Below are positions 1 through 7,890 of a DNA stretch of 64,000 nt, piece by piece (the first letter of the stretch is position 1; each line of letters starts with the position of its first letter). A program made the position numbers and the translations under genes. The notes under the pieces were generated by a model, which made no database searches, had not been told where the DNA came from, and saw nothing but the letters and a program-made list of their open reading frames with translations. Location: NCBI GenBank assembly GCA_900472485.1, contig UCII01000009.1, positions 48,709-112,708 of the forward strand, read 5' to 3'. Source of the stretch: Hyphomicrobiales bacterium (GTDB lineage Bacteria > Pseudomonadota > Alphaproteobacteria > Rhizobiales > Rhizobiaceae).

Positions 1-1212
1 CCCGTCGGCTGGCAACCCCAGGCGAAACTGTTCCTTCTGGATGGCGACACGTGTGCCGGAGCCGAGGATGCCATCGATCTTGCCGACATCATAGCCGCGG
101 GCCACAAGCTTGGTCTGAAGTGCCTTCATGTCGACGTCATTGAGACCCGGCTCGGGATTGCCCTTGTTATAGGGTGGAGCGCCGGCAAAGCGGGTGGCGA
201 AATAGGCGGCCGAGGTCGTGTAGATGAACGACTGGTTCCATCCGAGATAGGTATTGTAGTTCGGATAGGTTAGGAAGGCGGGCCCCTTGCGACCTTGCGG
301 CAGGATGAGAGCGGCGGGCAGGGAGCCGAAGCTCGTGTTGCCGTCGCGCGGTGTGACGCCGAGCTTGAACCAATCGCCCGCGGTCAGCGTGCCGCCGATA
401 CCGGATTTTTCCCAGGGAAGGTTGTCCGGAACCGTCACCTCCTGCAGCCAAGGCTGGCCACGCTGGAAGCCGAGATGCTGGAGGAATCGTGCCGTCGTCA
501 GAATGACGTCAGGAGCGCTGGTTTTCAGATTGACATGGCCGTCGCCATCGCCATCCGTGCCATAGGCGATGATATCGGGTGGCAGCATCTGCGTCTGGCC
601 GATTTCGCCCGCCCATGCGCCCGTCGTCGTTGCGGGGTCGACATCGCCGCGCTGGACGAGCTCGATCAGCGCGATCAGGCGCGGGCGGAAGAAGTCCGGC
701 CGGCGGCAATCGTGCGAGAGAGTGACCAGCGCGTTGCGGGTGTTGAAATTGCCCTGGACGGCGCCGAAATCGGTTTCCATCGCCCAGAAGGCGGTGATGA
801 CACCCGGAGGTACGCCATAGTCCTGTTCGGCCTTGGCGAAGACATCGGCATATTGCTTCATCTTCTGGCGGCCGATGTCGAGACGGCCCTGGCTGACGGT
901 GCGTTGGGAGAATTCGAGGAAGGTCTGTCGGAAGACGCCCTGACTGCGGTCCATGGCGAGAACCTTCTGGTCAATCTGGGCGCCGGCGAGTGTCTTGTCG
1001 GCAGAGGCTGCATCCGCACCATCGGCAATCGCTTCAGCCTTCACGCCAGCGAGGAATGCGGCGAGATCGCCGCCGCAGGCTACTTTCGGAGTGGCGTCGC
1101 TGCTCGCGGGCGGCACTGCGGCCGGGGCCGCGCTTTGAGCCAATGCCGTACCAGTCATGGCTGAGGCGAGGAGCAACGCAAGAGCGCCGCGTCGAATGGT
1201 GTGACGATCCAT
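1..1212 (-). CDS. Lytic murein transglycosylase, MltB/SLT_2 type (C-terminus cut by window edge)
   Basis: Periplasmic lytic transglycosylase that would cleave MurNAc-GlcNAc bonds of peptidoglycan, leaving 1,6-anhydro ends. The frame is open from the ATG at 1212 to the left edge, so 404 residues are visible and the stop is missing. A signal peptide (hydrophobic residues about 10-25, ending near ALAQSAA) precedes the catalytic core: GVPPGVITAFWAMETDFG, where E146 fits the catalytic acid of the GH103 family, and GEIGQTQMLP near residues 202-211. The final visible stretch, LQTKLVARGYDVGKIDGI, looks like the start of a PG_binding_1 domain, the usual C-terminal module of this subfamily. It is the first of several peptidoglycan-cleaving genes in the left 12 kb. 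The family call is firm; the exact Mlt subgroup is inferred. Confidence 0.88.
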   Translation of the reverse strand, partial: MDRHTIRRGALALLLASAMTGTALAQSAAPAAVPPASSDATPKVACGGDLAAFLAGVKAEAIADGADAASADKTLAGAQIDQKVLAMDRSQGVFRQTFLEFSQRTVSQGRLDIGRQKMKQYADVFAKAEQDYGVPPGVITAFWAMETDFGAVQGNFNTRNALVTLSHDCRRPDFFRPRLIALIELVQRGDVDPATTTGAWAGEIGQTQMLPPDIIAYGTDGDGDGHVNLKTSAPDVILTTARFLQHLGFQRGQPWLQEVTVPDNLPWEKSGIGGTLTAGDWFKLGVTPRDGNTSFGSLPAALILPQGRKGPAFLTYPNYNTYLGWNQSFIYTTSAAYFATRFAGAPPYNKGNPEPGLNDVDMKALQTKLVARGYDVGKIDGILGSGTRVAIQKEQFRLGLPADG

Positions 1213-1291
1213 GAGCGATCCTTCCTAGTGATAGAATAGGGTCGCTTTCACAGAAGATTGTGACATAAGCAAGAGAGAAATGGGCCCAGTA

Positions 1292-2083
1292 TTAAGAATT
1301 TCCCTGCTTCTCTACTGCAGCCACCCAGTTTTGCCAGTTCTGCTCAGAACCGCCGAAAACATTGATGTCCGTCGGGCCTTTGATCCCCGGAATGACACCC
1401 GTAGACGTATATTGCCAGAAGGCCCAGTTGCGACCCGCGTAAGTCTCTTTCGGGTGCTTGGCAACGGATCGGACCCAGAAGTGATAGTCCTGGAAATAGC
1501 CGACTAGATTTTCACGATGGAAGTCGACCGAAGTATAGATGATCGGGCGCTTGCCGTAATAAGCCTGCAGGCGATCCATAAAGCGTTTGATCTCGCTGCG
1601 TACCGTTTCAGGAGCCGGTCTGGTCTTGCAGGTCGGAGAGCCGGGGTTCCATTCGACGTCGACGACGGGCGGAAGCGCCATGGCATCCTTCGGCACGTTG
1701 CGGATGAACCAATCGGCCTGCTCGTCGGCCGTCGAGCAGAAATAGAAGAAATGATAGGGCGCATGCAGAAGCCCAGCAGCGCTCGCTTCATTCCAATACT
1801 CGGTGAAGCGCGGATCGATCCGGTCCTTGCCCTCCGTCGCCTTGATGAAGACGAAGGCGACACCCGAACCCTTGACGGCTTTCCAATCGATATCGCCCTG
1901 CCACTTGGAAATATCGATGCCATGAATGGGATGGCGCTGCGGATGATCGCGGCCGAAGTCCTGGGGCTTTGTATCGGCGAATCTGGTCTTGGGAAGGGCC
2001 GCCGTCGATAAGGCATCATAGCCCGTCGTGCAGCCAGTCAAGGCAAGAGCGAGCGGCAGTAGGCATGCCAGAAGCCGGCGCAT
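1292..2083 (-). CDS. GH25 muramidase (lysozyme-like) lipoprotein
   Basis: Glycosyl hydrolase family 25 muramidase, predicted to hydrolyse the MurNAc-GlcNAc linkage of peptidoglycan. With the ATG at 2083 it has 263 residues. The N-terminus is a lipoprotein signal with lipobox LTGC (C18). The catalytic barrel starts at GIDISKWQGDIDW (about 55-67), continues with FIKATEG (79-85), and carries the DVE motif (D142, E144) in VVDVEWNPG; a late WQYTSTGVIPGI block closes it. An upstream in-frame ATG at 2122 exists, but only the 2083 start puts the signal peptide at the N-terminus and has AGGA just upstream. No partner gene is close. A housekeeping or cell-wall turnover role is inferred; a phage origin is less likely because no phage genes are near. 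Confidence 0.85.
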   Translation of the reverse strand: MRRLLACLLPLALALTGCTTGYDALSTAALPKTRFADTKPQDFGRDHPQRHPIHGIDISKWQGDIDWKAVKGSGVAFVFIKATEGKDRIDPRFTEYWNEASAAGLLHAPYHFFYFCSTADEQADWFIRNVPKDAMALPPVVDVEWNPGSPTCKTRPAPETVRSEIKRFMDRLQAYYGKRPIIYTSVDFHRENLVGYFQDYHFWVRSVAKHPKETYAGRNWAFWQYTSTGVIPGIKGPTDINVFGGSEQNWQNWVAAVEKQGNS

Positions 2084-2295
2084 AGATATCCTGTTATGGC
2101 CCGAGTGATCTTGCTGCCCCAAGACTTGGCTTCCGTAACGTGGTCCCCGAGAATCCGAAAGAGCGGCAGACCATACCGTTGCCAGCTGGTCTTGCCACTT
2201 TATTCACCATATCAACGTAAAAAATGCGTTATCTTCAAGCAAATTCTTATGCTTGGCGTCTTCGGAACCGAATTTGCGCTGGAATCTGTCGCCGC

Positions 2296-2970
2296 TCAGG
2301 CGCCGTGCCGGGTCGCTACGGCCCGCCAGGCGTAACCACGGCCGATCTTTTCGGTTTTCACCGACATGCCCCGCACTGCAGCCTTCTCTTCGAGCACTGT
2401 CAGAAGATCGGCGCGGGGAGTGACGTGGAATTTCTTCAGCCAGCCTTTGAGTATGGCACGGAACCAGCCTGGCAATCCTTCCTGCTGGCCGAAATCGACG
2501 ATGTGAAGCTCGCCGCCCGGTGCGACTGCATCGAGCGACGCGTCGATAGCGCTTGTCCAGTCGGGGATCATCGAGAGCGCGTAGGAGATCATCACGCGGT
2601 CGAAGCCGTCGGCGCTGAAATCGGCCGGCGAAAAGGCTGTAGCGTCGGCGACGCGAAAATCCGGCATCTCTTTCAGGCCGCGGAAATTGCCGCGTGCCGA
2701 GATCAGCATTTCCTGTGAGATATCCAGGCCATAGAGGCGGGCGGAGGGGAAGCGCCGATAGGCGAGCAGCATATTGCGGCCCGTGCCGCAGCCCACTTCC
2801 AGAAGCGAGCCGCCGACCGGAACATTCAGTTGTTCGATGGTTCGATCGCGGCCGAACAGGTAATATTTGCGGGTCAGGTCATAGATATGACGCTGATAAC
2901 GGTACATGCCGTCCATCAGCTTGGCGTGGTTGTTCGCGCCGCTTTCTATGCTTGTATCCGCCTGGCTCAC
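2296..2970 (-). CDS. btaB: BtaB: N-methyltransferase of DGTS lipid synthesis
   Basis: SAM-dependent methyltransferase expected to add three methyl groups to diacylglyceryl-homoserine, giving the betaine lipid DGTS. The 224-residue protein has the class I motif LLEVGCGTGRN (about 56-66) and an acidic loop YGLDISQEM, typical of the Rossmann methyltransferase fold; no signal peptide is seen. The start is a GTG at 2970 whose bases overlap the btaA stop in a GTGA junction, so the two genes are translationally coupled. The assignment leans on this adjacency: DUF3419-type BtaA followed by a small methyltransferase is the known bacterial bta arrangement. A generic methyltransferase would be the only alternative. 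Confidence 0.88.
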   Translation of the reverse strand: MSQADTSIESGANNHAKLMDGMYRYQRHIYDLTRKYYLFGRDRTIEQLNVPVGGSLLEVGCGTGRNMLLAYRRFPSARLYGLDISQEMLISARGNFRGLKEMPDFRVADATAFSPADFSADGFDRVMISYALSMIPDWTSAIDASLDAVAPGGELHIVDFGQQEGLPGWFRAILKGWLKKFHVTPRADLLTVLEEKAAVRGMSVKTEKIGRGYAWRAVATRHGA

Positions 2971-4214
2971 GCTTTTTTCCCGTAGATGTGGAAGCCGCCA
3001 TAGATGGCCGAGCGATCACGAACATTGAGCTCCTGCGAACGCTCTTCGAAATAGACCCACTGGTCGCGGATCGCTGGAGAGAGGCGGCCTTCGATGATGC
3101 TCTTTTCCGCGGCGGTGCGGAAGATGACGCGGGCGCCTTCGCGCGCCGTGCGGGTGATCTCGGCCCAGAGGCCATTGAGCTGCTCGTCGGTCATCCAGTC
3201 CTGCGCATCGAGGAGGATATAGCGATCGCGCGAGGCCGCCGGCTTCGAGGCGAGAAGCTCGGTGAAATTGGCGTGATGGACGCTCACACGATCGGCATTG
3301 GCGCGGATCGCTGCGTAGTGCTCCGGCTTGAGATAGGTGGGCAGGGGGCCTTGGTGCTGGGCAGCGTAGCGCCGAGAGAATGCCTGCCAGGCAAAGTAAT
3401 TGTCGCGCATGGGGAAATGACAGGCGAGCTTTTCCAAGCGGTGTTTCAGCACGGCGGAAATGGAATCGTCACCGGCCAGGCTTGCAAGCTCGTCATATTG
3501 CTGCGGCGGGATGCCGAGACCGAAAAGCGAGCTCTTGCGGCCGAGCAGCCAGCGGACGGCCGGCTTGTCGAAGATCGGAGCGATCTCCTCCTCGAAGAAC
3601 TGACGCTGCTCGCGCATGGTGCGGGCTTCCGCCATCTTTTGGAGGCGAACGCCGTGCAGGCGTGCCAGTATATGAGCGGCGCCGATAAAGCGGCCGAGAA
3701 GGCCGGTCTTGTAGATATTGCGGTTGAAGACCGTGATGCGGCGGCGGCCATAGAGATCGCGACCATCCCAGTAGTTAGCCGTTGCCGCGTCGAGGCGCGG
3801 TGCGATGAACTGGTCGTAAGCCTGGCTATTGCCCGCAAAATTGGCCGTTCCGAAGAAACGCACCAGGTCGGCATGGCCGGGGAGTAGGCGGAAGGCAGCA
3901 AGCTTCAGCTTGTTCAGTGCGATGTGGTGGCGATTGAGATCGACGACATCGATGGATGCGGGATTTTGCGAGAGGTAGGCGAGCATGTTGCAGCCGCCCG
4001 AACCGATGGTGACGATGCGATGATGCGCTTCCAGCTCCATCGCCTCCATATCGATATCCGGATCTTCCCAAATCTGCGGATAGACAAGGCCGGAAAACAA
4101 CATGCCGAACAAGCGCTCGGAAAGGCCTGCCTTAGACAGTGCCTTGTGCTGCAGCAGAGCGTCCTTGAGTTTCCGGTTCTTTTGGAGACCGGCATCCGGG
4201 GCGAATTCCGTCAT
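2967..4214 (-). CDS. btaA: BtaA: SAM:diacylglycerol 3-amino-3-carboxypropyltransferase
   Basis: First enzyme of diacylglyceryl-trimethylhomoserine (DGTS) synthesis: it moves the 3-amino-3-carboxypropyl group of S-adenosylmethionine to diacylglycerol. The 415-residue length and motifs fit the DUF3419/BtaA family: GLVYPQIWEDPDIDMEAM near residues 46-63, then ITIGSGG-type SAM site (RIVTIGSGGCNMLAYL, about 68-83), and VDLNRHHIALNKLKLAA after it. It is the first gene of a two-gene operon with btaB, joined by a 4-nt overlap. In Sinorhizobium the btaAB pair is induced by phosphate limitation through PhoB; a weak Pho-box-like element sits about 50 bp upstream here. The family call is strong; regulation is inference. 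Confidence 0.92.
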   Translation of the reverse strand: MTEFAPDAGLQKNRKLKDALLQHKALSKAGLSERLFGMLFSGLVYPQIWEDPDIDMEAMELEAHHRIVTIGSGGCNMLAYLSQNPASIDVVDLNRHHIALNKLKLAAFRLLPGHADLVRFFGTANFAGNSQAYDQFIAPRLDAATANYWDGRDLYGRRRITVFNRNIYKTGLLGRFIGAAHILARLHGVRLQKMAEARTMREQRQFFEEEIAPIFDKPAVRWLLGRKSSLFGLGIPPQQYDELASLAGDDSISAVLKHRLEKLACHFPMRDNYFAWQAFSRRYAAQHQGPLPTYLKPEHYAAIRANADRVSVHHANFTELLASKPAASRDRYILLDAQDWMTDEQLNGLWAEITRTAREGARVIFRTAAEKSIIEGRLSPAIRDQWVYFEERSQELNVRDRSAIYGGFHIYGKKA

Positions 4215-4263
4215 CTGAGTCTTGTCACCAATTTGTGAAGTTCAGGGCGTGTAACCCGGTAAT

Positions 4264-4281
4264 GCTACAGTCTGATGACGC
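4264..4281 (-). promoter_or_regulatory. Candidate Pho box upstream of btaA
   Basis: On the minus strand the bases read GCGTCAT-CAGA-CTGTAGC, two 7-mers separated by 4 nt (11-bp period), matching the tandem CTGTCAT consensus of PhoB at 9 of 14 positions. It lies 50 bp before the btaA start. Half-site quality is poor in the second repeat, so this is a suggestion supported mainly by the known PhoB control of btaAB. Confidence 0.35.
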
Positions 4282-4406
4282 GGGCTGTTGGCAGATCCAG
4301 CTGCAAAGCATCCTTGCACATATTTAAGGAGCCCTGATCATCATAGGTCTTTCATCTTGCTGCGTTTCCTGATTGTCTCCGCCTACCTTTCTGGAGAGTA
4401 TGTGAC

Positions 4407-5795
4407 ATGCGTTTGATATCGAGAGTGATCGGGGCTCTTATTGTTTTGCTGCTGATCATTGTCGCCGGCGGAGCCGTCTGGCTCTCTCTTTATCCGCCGG
4501 AATTGCTGAAGGTCGGTGATGGCTACGCGGCAAAGATCGTCTGCTCCAATACGTTCGTGGCCAAACGGGACCCGGACAAGGTGATGGAGGAGGATGTCCA
4601 GGCTCCCGGTAATCCGGCATTGAAGCTCATTCGCGTCTATGTCGATCGAGACGAGGGCGTGGTGACGGCCCGTTTCCTGGGATTGTTCGCGCCGAACCGT
4701 GCGCTTTATCGTGGCGCCCTCGGCTGTGCGCTGGTGCCGGACGGCGATCTGCAAACGGCTCGCAGCGCCGTCTTCCTCAACAAGGTGAAGGCGCCGAAGA
4801 ACGATGCGGTTTGGCCGGATGGAGATACGGTAAACCTCGGTCAGGGCGATGTGGGGAGGAAGCTTGCCGATGTCGTATCGAATCCGGATCTCGCCGGGCC
4901 GGCCATGCGCGCGATCGTCGTGGTCAAGGATGGCCGTATTGTCGCCGAAACCTATGGCGATGGCTTCAATAAGGCAACGCCGCTGATCGGCTGGTCGATG
5001 ACCAAGACGGTCAACGCCGCAATCATCGGCCGACTCATGCTGGCCGGGCGCATGTCCTTCGACGATCAAAATCTTCTGCCGCAATGGAGCGCTGACTCGC
5101 GCAAGGACATCAAGCTCAGCGATCTTCTTGCTATGGAAAGCGGGCTTGCGTTCAACGAATCCTATGGCACCGTATCGGATGTAACGCGCATGCTCTATCT
5201 CGACGCGGACGTGACCAGCATAGCAGCCAACGCGCATCAGTTGGCAGCACCGGGTGAGCGTTTCAGTTATTCCAGCGGTACAGCAGCGCTGCTTTCGCGC
5301 CTTTGGATGAACCGGCTGCCCAATCTGAGCGCTGCCATTTCCTATCCGCGCGAGGCACTTTTCGGACCGCTCGGCATGTACAGTGCCGTTTTCGAGGCCG
5401 ATGAGCGCGGCACCTTTGTCGGCAGCTCCTATCTCTATGCCAACGCCCGCGACTGGGCGCGCTTTGGTCTCTTTTTGCTGCAGGACGGCGTCTGGAATGG
5501 GCACCGCCTGCTGCCGGAAGGTTTTGTCGGCGCTATGCGCACGCCCACGAACGCCTCCGAGGGTGTCTACTCGCAGGTTCAGACCTGGCTTGCAGGCCCG
5601 GGCGGCTCGAATGCGCAATTCGGTCTGCCCGCGGATACATTTTGGATGACTGGTCACGACGGCCAAACGGTCGCAATCGTCCCGTCCGCCAATCTCGTCG
5701 TCGTGCGGATGGGGCTGACGCCAACCTGGGCGGATTATCGGCCGCAAATCCTACTGAAGCGGATCATGGATGTAATAAAGCCGGCCACGAACTAG
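4407..5795 (+). CDS. Beta-lactamase-family serine hydrolase
   Basis: Serine hydrolase of the class C beta-lactamase / DD-peptidase fold (COG1680 type). The 462-residue protein starts at ATG 4407 after GGAGAG. One N-terminal membrane segment (about residues 7-27, VIGALIVLLLIIVAGGAVWL) anchors or exports it. The catalytic S-x-x-K is SMTK in GWSMTKTVNAA; a Y-S-S triad in FSYSSGTAAL and HDG in MTGHDGQTV complete the three active-site motifs. The domain order resembles 6-aminohexanoate-dimer hydrolases and periplasmic esterases, so the natural substrate cannot be named. It stands alone between btaA (divergent) and an SLT gene (convergent), and a terminator overlaps its stop codon. Confidence 0.85.
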   Translation: MRLISRVIGALIVLLLIIVAGGAVWLSLYPPELLKVGDGYAAKIVCSNTFVAKRDPDKVMEEDVQAPGNPALKLIRVYVDRDEGVVTARFLGLFAPNRALYRGALGCALVPDGDLQTARSAVFLNKVKAPKNDAVWPDGDTVNLGQGDVGRKLADVVSNPDLAGPAMRAIVVVKDGRIVAETYGDGFNKATPLIGWSMTKTVNAAIIGRLMLAGRMSFDDQNLLPQWSADSRKDIKLSDLLAMESGLAFNESYGTVSDVTRMLYLDADVTSIAANAHQLAAPGERFSYSSGTAALLSRLWMNRLPNLSAAISYPREALFGPLGMYSAVFEADERGTFVGSSYLYANARDWARFGLFLLQDGVWNGHRLLPEGFVGAMRTPTNASEGVYSQVQTWLAGPGGSNAQFGLPADTFWMTGHDGQTVAIVPSANLVVVRMGLTPTWADYRPQILLKRIMDVIKPATN

Positions 5796-5805
5796 GCCGG
5801 CTTTT
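5777..5805 (+). terminator. Rho-independent terminator of the serine hydrolase gene
   Basis: AAAGCCGGCC and GGCCGGCTTTT form a 10-bp stem with an 8-nt loop, followed by T residues. The right arm begins at the last base of the stop codon. Because of the flanking A and T runs it can also serve the convergent SLT gene that ends at 5825. Confidence 0.85.
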
Positions 5806-5824
5806 CAGAACGATCACGATAAAA

Positions 5825-6979
5825 TCAGTAGTTGCCGTTGGCGACGTCCGTCAGGCCCTTGCGTTTGGCGTCGTAGTAATAGCCGCGGGCATAAAGCTGG
5901 ACGGCATTGGCTTCCTTGTTCTGAGCCTTGCTGTCGGCCGTCATCCATGCGCCGCGTAGATATTTGGCGGCATATTTGATGTTGGTTTCTGCGTCGAGAA
6001 GGCCGGACGCCGGGCCTTCGTAGCCCATGGACTTCGCCGTATTGTACTTGATCTGCATGAGGCCGAAATATCCGGCGCGATTATAGGCCTTCGGATTGTA
6101 ACGGCTTTCGCGGTGAACGACGCGATGGATCAGGGATTCCGGAATTTCGTAAAGCTTGGCGTATTTCTGGATGAGCTTGGAAACGTAGCTCTTTTCCTCA
6201 GCCGGAACATCGGAATCGTAATTCGCAGTGTTGGTGGTGGTCATGACAGCCGGAACGACCGTCGGACCGCTACTGTCGAAATTGAAGTCGTAATGCATGC
6301 GGTTGTCCGCATAGCGCGGAACGCCGATCTGCGCGGGCGTGGCAAAGGCGACTTCAGCCTGCGGCATCGAACCAGGACGTGGCGTCGGCACGGCGACCTG
6401 AATGGCTGCGACATCCGAGGTCATCGGAATGGTCGTCTGGCTCTGAGCCACGGAGGAGGAGACCGGTGTGAGTGCGGCATCACCGGGACGCGCCGGATTG
6501 GGCATGGGGATCGCGACCACGGAAGGCACCAGGGGCACGTCGGATGCTGCATAGGCCGCTGCGGCTGACGTGCTGCCCGCGGGAGCGCCCGTTGCGGCAG
6601 CGATTGCGGCGGTTCCCTGATTGGCAGCGTTCGCTACAGGCGTGCCGAAACGTCCCGCGTCCATCTGCTGCTGGCTTGCGGCAGCAACGTTTGTCGTAGC
6701 CGGAGCAACGCGACCGGACTTTGCCATTGCTGTTTGTTGCGGCTGCCGCGGACCGATGAAATTCGGCGATACCGCAGCCACTGCGATGCCGCCTGCAGGC
6801 GCGGTTGCGCCGGTGGCGGTCAGGGTCGTATTCGGATGCGGCACGTTGGCATGTGCCGACGGGAGTTCTGCCTGAGACGTCTGCTGCTGCTGAGTGCTTG
6901 CGCACCCGGCGAGAGCGCCGCACATCACTGCCGACAAGGCAACGCTGCGCTTCAGGCTGGGAAATCCGATCGTTACCAT
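5825..6979 (-). CDS. Lytic transglycosylase lipoprotein, SLT domain
   Basis: Predicted outer-membrane or periplasmic lytic transglycosylase. The 384-residue product from ATG 6979 starts with a lipoprotein signal, lipobox LAGC within SAVMCGALAGCAS. A long low-complexity linker rich in A, T, P and Q (about residues 30-270) leads to a C-terminal SLT (goose-lysozyme-like) domain: IPESLIHRVVHRESRYNP, with the Glu of HRESRYNP as catalytic acid, then GYFGLMQIKYNTAKSMGY and DAETNIKYAAKYL. An in-frame ATG at 7039 would put 20 residues before the signal peptide, so 6979 is preferred, although its Shine-Dalgarno is weak. The upstream region carries an 18-bp direct repeat at 21-bp spacing, suggesting a dedicated regulator. 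Confidence 0.87.
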   Translation of the reverse strand: MVTIGFPSLKRSVALSAVMCGALAGCASTQQQQTSQAELPSAHANVPHPNTTLTATGATAPAGGIAVAAVSPNFIGPRQPQQTAMAKSGRVAPATTNVAAASQQQMDAGRFGTPVANAANQGTAAIAAATGAPAGSTSAAAAYAASDVPLVPSVVAIPMPNPARPGDAALTPVSSSVAQSQTTIPMTSDVAAIQVAVPTPRPGSMPQAEVAFATPAQIGVPRYADNRMHYDFNFDSSGPTVVPAVMTTTNTANYDSDVPAEEKSYVSKLIQKYAKLYEIPESLIHRVVHRESRYNPKAYNRAGYFGLMQIKYNTAKSMGYEGPASGLLDAETNIKYAAKYLRGAWMTADSKAQNKEANAVQLYARGYYYDAKRKGLTDVANGNY

Positions 6980-7017
6980 TCTGTCACTTTCGAAAAAACC
7001 AAACCTAATTTCGATGC

Positions 7018-7056
7018 AATTCGGCCACAGGACCGCCAAATTCGGTCACAGGATCG
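7018..7056. repeat. 18-bp direct repeat upstream of the SLT lipoprotein gene
   Basis: AATTCGGCCACAGGACCG (7018-7035) and AATTCGGTCACAGGATCG (7039-7056) agree at 16 of 18 positions and are spaced exactly 21 bp, two turns of B-DNA. They lie 39-77 bp before the start at 6979, the position expected for an operator or activator site. The cognate regulator is unknown. Confidence 0.6.
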
Positions 7057-7113
7057 ATAAAATTATGAATCCCCATTAACCTATCCGTGATCACCCCGCA
7101 ACCCTGCGCCGCC

Positions 7114-7749
7114 TCAGGCCGCCATCCGACGGTATCCGGCGGTCACTGCACCGGCTGCAATCAACAGGGTTCCGCCGGTTCTGTTAACGACGCGTTGCAC
7201 GCTTGCCTTGCGGATGAAGCCACGTGCCATATCGGCGACGAACACGTAAATAAGCGAATTCAAGGCCGCCAAGGTGAGGAAAGTTGCCTCTAGAATAAGC
7301 GTTTGCTGAAGAAATGGCTTCGACATGTCGAGAAATTGCGGAACGAATGCAATGAAAAAGACGATGCTTTTCGGGTTGAGAGCCGTTACAACATATGCGT
7401 GTAAGAGAATTTTTAACGGTTTTTCCTCTGGGAGATTGTCATTGTCGCCTAGAGGACCCGTCACAATCGGGGCTCTCCAGAGCTTGATTCCGAGGAAAAC
7501 GAGGTAGGCTGCGCCGATCAGCTTAAGAATCGTGAATAGTGTCGCTGATGTGGCGAGAAGAGCGCCGAGACCGGCTAGCGATGCGGTCATTGCCGTGAAA
7601 TCCCCAAGCGTGACACCAGTCACCGTTGCCAGCGCCGTCTTGCGGCCGTGGCCGAGCGCATAGGATATCACCAGGAGAATGGTCGGACCCGGTATGGCCA
7701 ACATGATACAGGACGCGGCGGCGAAAGCGAGCCAGGTTTCGATGGACAT
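7114..7749 (-). CDS. LysE/RhtB family amino-acid exporter
   Basis: Inner-membrane exporter of the LysE superfamily, which pumps amino acids or related metabolites outward. The product from ATG 7749 has 211 residues, the usual family length, and about six hydrophobic segments. Family marks are IPGPTILLVISYALGHG near residues 20-36, GDFTAMTASLAGLGAL, and LNPKSIVFFIAFVPQF (about 125-140). AGGAGG lies 5 nt before ATG 7749, so the longer frame starting at 7809 is unlikely. It follows pfp on the same strand, separated by the repeat array at 7811-7890. Substrate cannot be read from sequence. Confidence 0.87.
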   Translation of the reverse strand: MSIETWLAFAAASCIMLAIPGPTILLVISYALGHGRKTALATVTGVTLGDFTAMTASLAGLGALLATSATLFTILKLIGAAYLVFLGIKLWRAPIVTGPLGDNDNLPEEKPLKILLHAYVVTALNPKSIVFFIAFVPQFLDMSKPFLQQTLILEATFLTLAALNSLIYVFVADMARGFIRKASVQRVVNRTGGTLLIAAGAVTAGYRRMAA

Positions 7750-7810
7750 AGAATCCTCCTCTATTCCTCTTCCGCCGTCAGCAAAGACATTGGATTTGCG
7801 ATCCGTCAAT

Positions 7811-7890
7811 CCGCCTGATTGTCAATCAGGCGGATTGACCACCGATTAGGCCGATTGATCGCCAATCGGTCCGGTTGATCACCATTTGGT
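7811..7890. repeat. Four-unit 20-bp tandem repeat of self-complementary units
   Basis: Four degenerate 20-bp units (7811-7830, 7831-7850, 7851-7870, 7871-7890) follow the pattern CCGATTGATCRCCAATCGGT. Several are hairpin-forming, for example CCGATTG/CAATCGG in unit three, and CCGCCTGATT/AATCAGGCGG spans 7811-7833. The array overlaps the first base of the pfp stop codon (7890-7892) and ends 61 bp before the LysE gene start. It may act as a terminator or mRNA-stability element; no T tract follows. Confidence 0.65.

Noticed and set aside
4383..5747. A 454-codon minus-strand frame opposite the serine hydrolase gene
   Set aside because: Shadow of a gene with all three active-site motifs; no recognisable domain of its own.
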